Positions 1 to 10,412 of a stretch of DNA of 64,000 nt are shown in pieces. The notes beneath the pieces were generated by a model, which made no database searches, was not told where the DNA came from, and worked only from the letters and a program-made list of their open reading frames with translations. Within the stretch, counting starts at the first letter, position 1, and each line of letters opens with the position of its first letter. Source of the stretch: Azolla pinnata (lineage: Eukaryota > Streptophyta > Polypodiopsida > Salviniales > Salviniaceae); NCBI GenBank assembly GCA_037176905.1, contig JBBBWG010017001.1, positions 1 through 64,000 of the forward strand. Direction: 5' to 3'. The position numbers were made by a program, and so were the translations under genes.

Positions 1-1005
1 TTTCACTACTCTGAGGCCACTACCACTTCCACGTTCCAGCGGGAGGGGGGCCTTTGCCAACTTCTCTTCCGGAGTGGCCGGTACAGGTTGGGGTTGCATC
101 TCCATCGGGGTGGAGAACACGAGTTCAGGCTCTCGTGACGGAAGGCATGAGGAGTTGCATGGGGATAGCATTGCTGCCAACGCTTCAGGGACACCATCCC
201 CTAACCCTTGAAGAAGTGTAAACCTGTTGGTAGCACTCACCTGTAGGTTGGGTACCTCGGCACTCCCGGAGAGGATCTTTACCCGTTTCAAGGGTTGCTT
301 GTCCGCGCTTATTGGTGACAAGGTAGCGGTATTGCTTTCGAAGGGGTGGTCATGAAAAAGGGCGGGAGAGGGTGCACCTAGGCCTCCAAGTTTCCCCTTC
401 TTCTTAACGGGTAGCCAAGGAGCCTCGTCACCCTTGGTCATCTCAACTTTGCCCGAGGGTCGAGGTCCCGAGCTTCCCTTTCCTGTCTTGCGAGGACACT
501 CCTTTGCGAGGTGTCCTGTCTGCTTGCAAATGAAACACTGCCCCGAGAGTCCCTCATAAACCACTTTCACCATTGTGAGACCTAGCTCCTCAGAGTAAAG
601 TCCAATCCGTGACGGAAGTCCATGGAGGGAAGGCACCAAGACGCGCAACTTGGGCACCTCCGCGACTGTGTCTGCCATTGACGCTTTTTGAAGACAAATC
701 ATCCCTATTTGTTCACCAAAAAGAGGGAGCAGATGGCACAAATGGGGAGGGAGGCCAGGAAATGTTGCGGTGATCACCCTAGGGTTGTTGAGTTTCCGTA
801 ACTCTTCAATAGGATTGAATCCTGGTGACCATGGCTGGAGCAGTACCTTGCCGTACTTTAGTTCGAGTACCTTGAGCTCGACCAATGGTTGCGCCAGCGA
901 ACCATTACTTAATTCAATGTGGAAGAAGTTCTTCCCTAAACCCTTGACACTCTTAATCATAGGCATGTTCTCCAACATAGCCACCTGAAACATGTCCCGA
1001 ACCAT
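1..1005 (-). CDS. DUF4283-like / CCHC zinc-knuckle protein, LINE ORF1-like, partial at left edge
   Basis: The minus frame is open from an ATG at 1,003-1,005 to position 1, at least 335 codons, so the protein continues beyond the window. The first 170 residues or so resemble the DUF4283 domain (MVRDMFQVAMLENM near the start, then a W-SPGFNPIEELR stretch). A zinc knuckle CFICKQTGHLAKEC (CX2CX4HX4C) follows near 475-540. The rest is Pro/Ser/Lys-rich and low in structure. DUF4283 followed by a CCHC knuckle is the usual arrangement in ORF1 of plant L1-type LINEs, where it binds RNA; domesticated host copies also exist. No reverse transcriptase is visible because the downstream side lies outside the window. 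Sequence like an N-terminal extension lies just upstream (to about 1,175), so the true start is uncertain. Confidence 0.7.
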   Translation of the reverse strand, partial: MVRDMFQVAMLENMPMIKSVKGLGKNFFHIELSNGSLAQPLVELKVLELKYGKVLLQPWSPGFNPIEELRKLNNPRVITATFPGLPPHLCHLLPLFGEQIGMICLQKASMADTVAEVPKLRVLVPSLHGLPSRIGLYSEELGLTMVKVVYEGLSGQCFICKQTGHLAKECPRKTGKGSSGPRPSGKVEMTKGDEAPWLPVKKKGKLGGLGAPSPALFHDHPFESNTATLSPISADKQPLKRVKILSGSAEVPNLQVSATNRFTLLQGLGDGVPEALAAMLSPCNSSCLPSREPELVFSTPMEMQPQPVPATPEEKLAKAPLPLERGSGSGLRVVK

Positions 1006-1709
1006 GCCCCGACTTGGTCTACCTGCCAGAAACCTACATACGAAGGAGGTGTTCGATTTCCTCCGCTAAAAAACTGTTGGCCTCAGGGGACAAGGTAATG
1101 TCAAGAGCTGATCCACTTTCTTCTTCAAGCAAAATAGTTGAAGGTGGCAGCTCGCTTCCTCCCACCATAGCAAGTTATGTGTCTTACAAGGCTATCTATG
1201 TTCTACCTCCTTGCCCCCTTAGTTTTGTCTATTTTCTATTGTGTTGTGTGTTTTGTCTTTCCTCCTTGTGGATGTGGGAGTACTTGGACAGCAGCTGGCG
1301 CCGTGCTCCCGCTCCTGCTCTGTTGGGCAGCGCGCGCATTCCTCAGCATGCACCTGCTCCTGCTCCTCGCCCACCTGCTCCTTGCAATCCCTATTTACTT
1401 ACTAGAATACCCTTACAACACAAATCCTTTCACCTAAGCGATTCTCTAGTTCCTCTATGGCTGACAATTTAGTCTTTCTCTTCTTTCTCGTGTATGTATC
1501 GGGCGGATAAATCGTGTTCATCATCAGGACCCTTCAATTGATCGATTGCAAGTCAATTGCAAACAGACAGCTTGCTTGAAACTTGGTTTTTACTTTGACA
1601 TACTACGACCTACTAGTTTTGAAGCTATATTATTGCAGCACCTTAGAAGGGTTTTGCCTTGTCATTATACGAGGGGTGATTAGAGGTTGAGATCGATTGC
1701 AGGTAGGGG
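1006..1709. other. Intergenic stretch, no gene seen
   Basis: About 700 bases between the zinc-knuckle frame and the TIR gene. The first 170 may belong to the 5' part of the LINE-like element. The remainder is pyrimidine-rich on the plus strand with only short overlapping frames, and I see no domain, RNA gene or clear repeat. Confidence 0.5.
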
Positions 1710-2273
1710 CTAGCTAAGCATATACCTGGGTTGGTGGCCAGCGATCTTGACGGCAATGTTGGAGATCTCAGCAGCGAGTGTCTGGTTGGAAGCAAGCGTC
1801 TCACCCCTCGTGGTGCACAATTCCACGACGTATCGCGCCCATTTCTCAATGTCGATCTCGTCCCCGAACCTGCTCCACGTCTGGCTAAAAATGTCGAGCA
1901 CCGCCGCCTCGCTCCTCAGGCTCTCAGTGTCCCCGATGTTGTAGAGGATCACGTCGTAGAAGATCGGGTAGAGTCTGATCGGATCCGACTCACTCCGGCT
2001 CCTCTCCACCAGGCGCTCGAGCTCGAGCATCGGCCGCTTGTACCTGAAGAACTTGGGCGATAGCAGCAGGACTCCGACCTTGCACTCGTCGAGCACTCCC
2101 TGGATTCGCTCATCGAGTCGTGAGCCCATCGGGATGGAGCTCGTCGAGCGCTCGAAGAAGATGGCACCCTGCGGGCGATTGCGCAAAATCCTCTTGAGCT
2201 CCATGGACAGATCCTCAACGGCATGCTCCTGGTGCCCAGAATGGCTGAGGAATACGAGGCACTCGTCGTCCAT
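1710..2273 (-). CDS. TIR-domain protein, single domain
   Basis: A 187-residue frame that is almost entirely one TIR domain. It opens MDDECLVFLSHSGHQEHAV (strand A: FLSHSG), then FFERSTSSIPMGSRL (the BB-loop F-x-R-x-S-x-x-x-G pattern), VGVLLLSPKFFRYKRPMLEL (strand D and helix C, with the Glu of the L-E-L motif where plant TIRs carry the catalytic NADase glutamate), and a C-terminal WARYVVELC helix. Plant TIR domains cleave NAD+ and feed EDS1-type immune signalling; that this one does so is inference. No NB-ARC or LRR follows. A donor-like CAG/GTATAT at 1,726/1,725 lies just before the stop, so a further exon is possible, but the LINE-like frame begins 700 bases on and I found no continuation. 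TIR-only proteins are a known class, so 187 residues need not be a fragment. Confidence 0.8.
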   Translation of the reverse strand: MDDECLVFLSHSGHQEHAVEDLSMELKRILRNRPQGAIFFERSTSSIPMGSRLDERIQGVLDECKVGVLLLSPKFFRYKRPMLELERLVERSRSESDPIRLYPIFYDVILYNIGDTESLRSEAAVLDIFSQTWSRFGDEIDIEKWARYVVELCTTRGETLASNQTLAAEISNIAVKIAGHQPRYMLS

Positions 2274-3938
2274 GAGGAAACTCTTTTACTGGAGACGAGT
2301 GAAGAGAGATTGGTGGGCAATTTAGAGGCGCAACTCTGGAGGAACAGAGGGCCAAGTGCTCCTCTTCTCTTGTTGCAGATACGGAACCCAGACACTTTGA
2401 CCACGATGCAGAAGAAGCTTCTCGCTCTATTGCTTGATCAATCTGCGCAAGTACTTCGGATCGCAAATTGCATATTGTCTTCATTTACGCCGTCGGACCC
2501 CACTCTCTCGATGAGCACTGCGACAAGAATGCTTTCGACACTGGCCATCGATCCCGATTGTTAACTGTATACACCGCGTAGACACATCCAACTCGAATGG
2601 GTCTAATCCTGACTCAAATCTCCATCCCATCAAACTTTTAGGATTTACAAAGATAGCAAGCAGGTTAGCAGAGCTCGATCACTGTTTGAATGCCTAGCCT
2701 CATTCTGAATCGAAGCTTCTCCTTCGCCTTCAAACGTGAACCTTGAACTCGAATCTGTCTCTTGGCTCAAAGCCCCGGTGGTTCGCATGATGGCAGATCT
2801 GGTTCTATTCTCAGTCCACACGCATTCTCGGACCAGATACGTGTGAAAAGAAGTCTCTTATTGGATCGACAACAATGGCACACGACCAAGATTATGAAGA
2901 TCATCCGAGCGCTAACGTTACAAAGGGCAATGGGGCACGACCAAGAGGCTAACAAAATAAACTATTGGTTAAGAGAAATCATGAGAAAGAAGCCAAAATC
3001 ACATGCTGCCCCTCCGAATCGAGCTCGAGGAGGTCCAGGTTCGATTCCAGCCGGAACGCGATGGCAATTCGGAGAAAAATCTGAACTCAAACCAATGCAC
3101 TTTAAGCTTATCCATATGGTTTTTGCATATGAAAATCAAAGAAGTCACCAAGTGGCTTTTGCATGTGAAAATCAAAGCAGTAAAAAAAAAGTCACCAAGT
3201 GGTTTTTGCATGTGAAAATCCACTCATAGCTTGGCACTTGAGATGATTACAAGCAGAATGTAGGTTCAGTTCTACCTCAAATTCTGTAGAATCATCAACC
3301 AATGACCAGCAAACCCTGAGTGCAGCACAGTATTACCATCTCAGAAGCAGGGTATAGACCCAGATTCCACCATTAGATGCTGCATGCAATGAAAAGGGAT
3401 AATAGAAACTCATATAGCCAAGCAAAATTCTGTTAGAAATGCAGCAATGTACACAGCTAAACAACTCATCAACAATACAAGACTGTCATGTCAGCTAAAT
3501 TTAGTTAGTAGCAGCTCAATGGATCCATAAAAAAAAAATTTAAACAAACCTTGCCATTGTGAATTTCTTTGAACCTGGCAGAGGATCAAATAAGCAATAC
3601 AGCAAAAGTTGGATTCTGGGTCAAACCTTGAATTTCAAAGAGTGTACTAGACGATTCGAAAACTAGAAAGCGGTCGTTTCTTTGATGTAATAAACCTGGT
3701 TTGCAGAAGGCAGCCCTCCATTTCTGGGTTGATGATGTCTTCTTGATGTTAGATTATATCGATCAAAAAATTTACATGCGCAAGATTACAAGTATTTTTT
3801 CTCGATGAGATTAAGGTTAGTGGAAATGCCCATTGTTCACTTTACTGGCATTCTGTTGTTCTTGGTTGCGTCTCTATTCGTACAAAAATCCCCCCCTCCA
3901 TGTACTGCTTCACACCCACTGATTCAGAAGCTTTAAAG
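2274..3938. other. Intergenic stretch between two minus-strand genes
   Basis: About 1.66 kb. The part next to 2,273 is probably the 5' leader and promoter of the TIR gene; the part next to 3,938 is the 3' end of the NT-C2 gene. Short frames here lack domains. Apart from the small tandem repeat at 3,117-3,220 nothing stands out. Confidence 0.5.
3117..3220. repeat. Short tandem repeat, three copies
   Basis: Three copies of a 36-45 base unit with core TTTTTGCATGTGAAAATC, separated by AAAGAAGTCACCAAG-like linkers; the second linker is lengthened by a run of A. It falls in non-coding sequence. Confidence 0.8.
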
Positions 3939-6900
3939 CTAATAATGCTGTGGGCTATCGTCCAATGACATGAAATGGAACTCGATCTGTAGCCTTTGAT
4001 GGAGAGGAAGCTTACCCAGCAAGCCTTTCTTTATATCCACTTGCAATTCTCTCAATGGGACTGCGGCAAAAAACTCTTTTAGAAAGCACTTACATGCCTC
4101 CTTGCCCTCACAAGCCTGCACATCGGTCTCGGTTCTATCACCACTGTCTTTGCCTATTGGTTCTGCTTGTCGACATTCATCGGGCTCCCTTACACCTTCA
4201 GATGGCAACTTCCTCGACACAATCGAATCGGTCAATGATGAGGATGAGGATGTAGATGACGAGGACGTGGACGAGGAGGATGAGGAGTTAGGGTACGATT
4301 GTGAAAGCACAGCCTCGTCGTGCTTGCACTCCTCCTTCATCCTCTCCTTTGGAACATGACATAATGTCGCCTCTCTATCGAACCGAATGATATAGGCCTG
4401 GTCACAACCTTCGTGAAGCCGTTCTCCCAACGTGTCTATAATGTAGTATGCATCCGGATCAACCTTCAAAATGAAAAAATGATCGTTCCAGCTGACGATG
4501 TACACAACAGGCTCACAGGATGCTCTCGGGGTTGTTTCTTCAATGATCGCATCCCAAATGTCATCGAACATCATCGCTCCTTCGAGGAAATCGCATACAT
4601 CCTTGTCCACACCCTCAGGCTGAAAGAAGCCCACATATGACCTCTCACGAGCAACCTTCAAAGGCCTCACTTGAGCTTCTAATACCGTATCGAGGTCAAA
4701 ATGGCCATCCGGAAAACGAGATTGAAATGCGTCGATTTCGCATAGGCGTCGCCATTGAGCAGAACCTTCTCTTATTAGAGAATCAAACTCTGCTCTAATT
4801 GGCATCCTATTGGGGTTACGGTGGAGCCACTCAGCTATCACTGCTACAAGAGCTGTGCACGCACTCTCTCCGGCGGCCTTCTCGTTCCTTTGGTCGATCG
4901 ATGCAAAGAACACGTTTGCAGCGAGCCTTGTATCTCCATCCCGACTCACAAATTCTTTCTTCTCCCAGCAACCGATGCTGAACTTCTCATCCCCGAAATC
5001 TAGGCATCCTGAAATATTTGATGATGATGAAGGGGATCTTTCATCCTTGCAAAACTGTGAAGCCACCAAGAAAAAACCAGAATTTGCTCAATCAATGTAG
5101 TGAAAACACAATGCAAAAATAGCATAGCATCCTCTGCGAAAGGGCACAACAGGGAATGGGAAGAAAGAGGTTTTACCATATTTAGAGCTTGCTCAGAAGG
5201 AGAAGCACAGGATTGACGCCGATCATGGTCTATGTCATCTCCTCCCTCGTCACCGTATGATTTGTTCAGCAAAGGTTCGCCCCTTGCTCGAGGAGAACGA
5301 AAACTTAGCTTCCTTTTCTTCCATGACAAAAGGCTTCTCATAGTTTGGTGAACAACAGCCTGATCAGCATCTGATGCATTTTCACTCACTGTAGGCATTG
5401 GATCTGTCACAATCCAGTTGTGAATAGAGACTAAAGGATCGGCGGTATGAGCCAAATCTTCTCTGAAGGAGGGCAATGCACCTTCAAGCACAAGATTCAC
5501 CCCTGCCAGTGTGCCATAACTAAGAGATTTCCTGAAGCTCGAATCATCCACCCCGTCTTCCAAGCTTCCATCATCATACTCCACTATAGAATCAGAGGAC
5601 GATTCAAACAATGTTGTGGACTGCAGTAAGCAACCCTCGCTTCGTGACGATAGCTTTGATCTATCGAAGAAGTAAAGCTCCTGAGAGGCCTTCCCTTCGG
5701 CAGGTCTCTTGGCATTCTTCGCTGTCCTGCCGGAAGAGCATTCAGCCAAAAGTTGTGGATTGAGATAGCTGCTGCTGATGGATGGCAAAGAGGTCATGCT
5801 ATGGGCCAAATCTCCACATTCTGGTTGAGTCCACGGCTCCATAAAGCTCACAGTAACCTAAAGAAAAGGCATCAAGAGAACAGCGTGAGCGAAAGCATTG
5901 CATCATACCAACTTGTACATTTTTGGAGAAAAAAGCTCCTGGAGAACTTACAACAAGGATAACATCGCTCTCTGCACCATCTGATCCAGAAACGTTGATC
6001 TTCGTGGTCTTCGAGGCCTGTCCAGTTCCAGAGACATAGTCAGAGATGTTCATCACTGCAGTCCCAGTAACAGAGAGCTTGGTTTTGCCCCCTTGATGAT
6101 TTGCCTGCAAAAACAAAGGAAAAAATATATGGGGAGGAGCATTTTCAGAATAGGACATGAACCATCACAATATCAGATCCACTGCGAGAAACATTGTATG
6201 CTATAAGGCACGAGCGATCTATAAACTCCTATCCTTCTTCTTCCTCCTCTTCTCTCTGTTCCTCCCTCTGATCTGTACCATGCATCAGATAGTGATAGTA
6301 ACTTCATTTTCTCATGAATAATTCAAGCGATTCAAGTTTGTTTTGCTTGTAGTGTATCTGATTGATCCTTCCATTTTTCTCTGAGATTCTTTCATGTCTC
6401 TCCCTGGCTTCTTCCCTCTTCAGCACCTCCACCTTCGACTGAACTCCTTACATTAACCTCTTCAGATCCTTCCATCGCTCAAGACTTCCCATTTCTCTTT
6501 TTCAGATCCTTCCATCACTCAAGTCTTTGGTTTCGCTTTCTCAGATCCTTCCATCACTCAAGACTTTCCATTTCTCTTTTCCAGATCCTTCTATCGTTCT
6601 AGTCTTTCATTTCTCTCTCCTCCATTGATCGAGACTTGCATTTCTGTTTTGAGTCTTCCATCGCTCAAGACTTCCCATTTCTCTTTTTCAGATCCTTCCA
6701 TCGCTCAAGTCTTTCGTTTCGCTTTCTCAGATCCTTCCATCACTCAAGGCTTTCCATTCCTCTTTTTCAGATCCTTCTATCGCTCTCGTCTTTCATTTCC
6801 CTCTCCTTTTCATTGATCGAGTCTTGCATTTCTGTTTTGAGCTCCTTCCATTTCTCTCTTGGGCTCCTTCCGTTTCCCTTCTGAGCTCTTTCCATTGCTT

Positions 6901-7328
6901 AAGATTTCCATTGCCCTCCCTCCCTCCCTATCTCTCTCTCTTGCTCTCGCTCTCTCTCTCTCTGAACATACCTTTAAGATGACAAAATGGACGTCCCATG
7001 GAAGAAAAGCACTGCTGCTGCTGTTGTTCTTAGCCTCAGTGAAGATGCATTCGTGGTAGGTCTCCATATCCCATCGCACAATGCCATCTTCTCTGATCTG
7101 CTTCTCGGACGTCCTCACACGTTTCAAGCTTCTCCGTCTGAAGAAGCTCCCTTTAGGGCCTTTCCATTTGATATCCACCATGATTCCTTCCGTGCTACTA
7201 CCATCACAGTCGCCTGCTGCAGGAAGGGACGGGCGGTAGCCTTCCAGAGAGTGCAGGGTGAGGAAAACTTGGAACTTTCTGGAAGAATTGGGAGGCCAAG
7301 GGAGCCATTTCCTCATCTTCACCACCAT
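3939..7328 (-). CDS. NT-C2 (EEIG1/EHBP1 N-terminal type C2) domain protein, four exons
   Basis: Exons, 5' to 3': 7,328-6,972; 6,104-5,952; 5,857-5,177; 5,054-3,939. All junctions are GT-AG and phase 0, giving 768 residues. Start MVVKMRKWLPWPP followed by KFQVFLTLHSLEGYRPSL, then VDIKWKGPKGSF and WDVHFVILK, is the plant NT-C2 domain, which continues in exon 2 (KTKLSVTGTAVMNISDY). The middle holds SWKKRKLSFRSPRARGEPLL; the C-terminal half has VFFASIDQRNEKAAGESACT, FDSLIREGSAQWRRLCE and HFDLDTVLEAQVRPL, all hallmarks of the Arabidopsis family that includes AT3G11760 and AT5G04860. A Ser-rich run sits near residue 660. The family's biochemical role is not established; NT-C2 domains are thought to act in membrane or cytoskeleton attachment. 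The 867-base first intron carries a minisatellite. Confidence 0.92.
6463..6800. repeat. Pyrimidine-rich minisatellite in intron 1 of the NT-C2 gene
   Basis: At least eight copies of a 39-40 base unit starting AGATCCTTCCATC and containing CTCAAG and CCATTTCTCTTTTTC (starts at 6,463, 6,503, 6,542, 6,582, then about 6,690, 6,730, 6,770). It is wholly intronic, polypurine on the sense strand of the gene. Confidence 0.85.
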
Positions 7329-7624
7329 AGCCAGGGGGGCCGGCCCACCAGATCAAAGATCTGCTCCTCCCGAAGCAGCGAGAGAAGTCTGTGGGTGCGC
7401 TAGGATGAGAGCCGGTTCCTCTGCTCGAAAATGTGGGATCGTTGAATGGCAGGCGAAGCAGCAGAAGACGATGCGGAAGGGGAAGACGAGGGCGGCGAGG
7501 AGGAGGGTGAAGAAGAGCGCAGAGCGAAAGGGGAAGGAGGAGGAAATGGCGGCAGCAGATTCCTTGGTCTTCTTCCTGGTCCAAGAACGCGGCTACCACG
7601 GCGACATTTTCCCTGTATCCCTGT

Positions 7625-8160
7625 ATCCTTTTCTTCTGCTTCTTCTCCCCCTTCTTCTGCTTCTGCTTCTGCTTCTTTCTCCTGCTTCTTCCTTTTTCTC
7701 CTTCTTCTGCTTCTTCCTTCGTCTGCTTCCCCTTCTTCTGCTTCTTCCTTCTTCTGCTTCTTCTTCTTCTTCTTCGTTCTCCTTCTTCCTTTTTCTCCTT
7801 CTTCTGCTTCTTCTTCTTCCTTTTTCTCCTTCTTCTGCTTCTTCCTTCTTCTGCTTCTTCTGCTTCTTTCTCCTTCTTCTTCCTTTTTCTCCTTCTTCTG
7901 CTTCTTCCTTCGTCTGCTTCCCCTTCTTCTGCTTCTTCCTTCTTCTGCTTCTTCTTCTTCTTCTTCGTTCTCCTTCTTCCTTTTTCTCCTTCTTCTGCTT
8001 CTTCTTCTTCTTCTTTCTCCTTCTTCTGCTTCTTCCTTCTTCTGCTTCTGAATCTGCTTCAGCTGCTCCCTTTCTCCCGTTGCCTTTCCGTCTGCCCGTT
8101 GCTTCGTCGTCGCCGCGGATCGTCTGCTTCTGCTCCTGCTCCTGCTCCTGCTTCTTCTCC
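7625..8160. repeat. Imperfect CTT / CTTCTG microsatellite
   Basis: More than 500 bases made of CTTCTT, CTTCTGCTTC and CTTTTTCTC blocks, with internal duplicated segments (for example 7,700-7,800 against 7,880-7,990). It lies upstream of the NT-C2 gene, purine-rich on that gene's sense strand, and may be part of its leader or promoter. The plus-strand frames of 200-340 codons here are Ser/Phe/Leu runs with no protein character. Confidence 0.9.
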
Positions 8161-8227
8161 TCCTCTTCCTCTGTCCTCTGTCCTCTACGCGCTTTCCCTT
8201 GCGATCATCAGCGCTTTCTTCTGCGGT

Positions 8228-8232
8228 CCGCT

Positions 8233-8264
<32 letters not shown>

Positions 8265-8530
8265 TCTGCATTTTCTGCAGAGCTCTGACTGACTCTGTTT
8301 TTTCACACAGACGGAGAAAGAGAGACCGTATCCGTATTCGTATTCGTATTCGTATTCGTATCCGTTACCGTATACGTATTCGTATCCGTATCCGTATCCT
8401 CACTCGTTTCCGTATCCGTATCCGTATCCGTGTCCCTCTTCGTCGTCGTGTTCGTCTTCTGATTCGTATCCATACTCGTATTCTTTATTCTATCCGCATT
8501 CGTATTCATGTCCGCATTCGCGTTCGTGTT
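8228..8530. repeat. CGT trinucleotide and CGTATC/CGTATT hexanucleotide arrays
   Basis: A (CGT)n run at 8,228-8,262 is followed, after 60 bases, by an imperfect array of CGTATT and CGTATC hexamers from about 8,326 to 8,420, decaying into CGTGTT/CGTCTT variants up to 8,530. Open frames on both strands (Arg-Ile or Asp-Thr alternation) are by-products. Confidence 0.85.
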
Positions 8531-8794
8531 TTTTCCTGTGCTTGCACTCATCTTCGCGACCATTTTCTGCGTTCGTATCTGCGCTTGCATTCGTAGCTGT
8601 AGATTCGTATATCCCATGTTTGCATTTGTGTTTGCGCCGGCATCTGTAGCTCGTTGTATTTGAATTTTTCGCGTTTGTATTCGTATTCGTAGCTCGTTGG
8701 CCTTTACAGAAAACAATGCTTGCGTGCATCCTAAAACTGATGATAGGCTTTGAGATCTCAGCTGAGGTGAGAAAGCTTCGTATCCCTGATCAGA

Positions 8795-9178
8795 GGCTTG
8801 TACTTCTGATCAGAGGGTATACCAAGGAAATATCACAAAACTGTTGCACATCTTTGCAGATCCCAAGCTCTTTTCCCTGAATCTGTTGTTTTCTTCTCCG
8901 CAAGCGTCGGAAATGGCAAGCACAAACTGTAGCGAAACGAAGGTTTGTTGCACCTCTGGTCAAAGGGGTACATCGAGGAAAATATGATGAAACCGCTCTA
9001 CACTGATTTATTTGCAAAGCAAGGCACAGGAGTGTTCGATGCCAAGCCGTTTCCCCGATTGTTTTATTTTCTCGGTAAGCGTTAGAAATGGCATGCGCAA
9101 GACTGTTGCAGAAAGAAAGCTTGTACCTCTCATCAAAGGTTATATCGCGGAAATATGATAAAACTACTGTACATTCCA
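8795..9178. repeat. Tandem repeat, about 2.4 copies of a 145-177 base unit
   Basis: The block TTGTACCTCT-ATCAAAGG followed by GAGGAAATATGATGAAAC occurs three times, at about 8,797, 8,943 and 9,120, with alignable sequence between (GCAAGCGTCGGAAATGGC against GTAAGCGTTAGAAATGGC). Copies are about 75% alike by eye. No coding content is recognised. Confidence 0.75.
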
Positions 9179-9237
9179 GATGCACAACTGATGAGGGGCA
9201 TAATTGGGAATATATTTTGAAGAGGCTATTCTTTTGA

Positions 9238-9600
9238 AGGGAACACTACCCAAAAACCCTGAATAGATTTATTGATTACATTTTGATGTCTGCTAAATTT
9301 AGAAATCACAAATTAACGCGATAGTTTTGTCGTCGATCAGTTAATTCCTAATCGACTCCATCCTTCTCCATCGATCTCTTCTCATGTTCATTGATTCATA
9401 AACTTCCTGCTGCGATTTACTCGATTAACAGAAATGAATAATCACCGAATCCGATTAATCATGTGTTAATCAATCAATTGGGCGTTAATTTCCAGCGAGA
9501 GATAGAAAAAAATAAGGTGTTAATCTGGAACTTATAGTTCCAGCAGGCGTTAAAATATAATCAAAAATTTTGTTTGGCGTTTTTTTCGGTAAATTTCCCT
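9238..9600. mobile_element. MITE-like inverted-repeat element, copy A
   Basis: Starts AGGGAACACTACCCAAAAACC and ends with the reverse complement of AGGGAAATTTACCGAAAAA. The interior is AT-rich with many ATTAATCGATT-type words. It shares ends and internal words (GATTACATTTTGATG, AAATTAACGC) with copies B (9,610), C (29,185) and the cluster at 43.3 kb. It has no coding capacity, so it would be a non-autonomous DNA element. I could not find a convincing target-site duplication. Confidence 0.6.
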
Positions 9601-9609
9601 TTATTGTTA

Positions 9610-10000
9610 AGGGAGAATTACCAGAAAAACGCCTAACAAAATTATAGATTACATTTTAATGCTTACTAAAACCAGAAATTAAAAAGTAAGCACCAACTAT
9701 TGTCTTCCGCTAAAAATTAACATCCCATTAATTCCGCTACCACAACGTTAATTGATTTGATTCCTGATCGCTTCTGATTAATCGATCTCGATCGATTCCC
9801 TTACTATATACTCAATTAAACAAAAGCTAGTAACCCGAAAATCCGACCGAGTGATTTAACACGTTGATCGACTATTCGAGCGTTGATCGATTCGATCGAT
9901 TCGATTCGATTCGATTCGAACTCAGCTCACAATCAATTGATCTGGTGTTAATCAATTTGCAATTCCTAATTTCAGGCGTTTTTTTTCATTAAAATTCCCT
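9610..10000. mobile_element. MITE-like inverted-repeat element, copy B
   Basis: Starts AGGGAGAATTACCAGAAAAA and continues with CGCCTAACAAAATTA; the last 35 bases, read on the other strand, are AGGGAATTTTAATGAAAAAA followed by ACGCC. These are the best-preserved terminal inverted repeats of the family here. The interior has GATTACATTTTAATGC and clustered ATCGATT words. It is only nine bases from copy A in the same orientation. Confidence 0.68.
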
Positions 10001-10412
10001 TTCATTTTTTTTCATAATGTTTTGGGAGAACATCTGTTCCATTATTCTTCTTGGCTATGGCGATGCTCTGTTTTCCCCGATTCCTTCTGTCTTGCTCCAT
10101 CGATTCCTGTGCCCACATCCGCAGAGATAGGGAATCGATCGGAGATGGTTTCCTGCATCCGCGGACTGTCGATCCAAACCAATCTGCAGAAGGATGTGGA
10201 ACCTGTCTGCTATCGCTACCCAAGATGTTGAAGCCGAGACACGCTCTTGGTGATGTTTTCCTAATGGTTTGGTAGACACGAGATGGCTGAGAATTCCGAC
10301 GCTTTTCTTCACGGGCTATGGCGTCATAGGTGCGAATAGATTCGTGCCTTCTGCAGAGACGATCAGGTAAAGTGCTTTGGAGTAATCGTGGTGGGATAGA
10401 GTGGCTCGGCCG

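Noticed and set aside
3025-3055. GGTTCGATTCC, a match to the tRNA B box
   Set aside because: The T-arm pairs over only two bases and no A box or acceptor stem is found at the right distance, so it is not a tRNA gene; a SINE relic cannot be supported.
7258-8292. Plus-strand frame of 344 codons, and an overlapping one of 201 codons
   Set aside because: They translate CTT/CTTCTG microsatellite into Ser/Phe/Leu runs; the real gene is on the minus strand and ends its first exon at 6,972.
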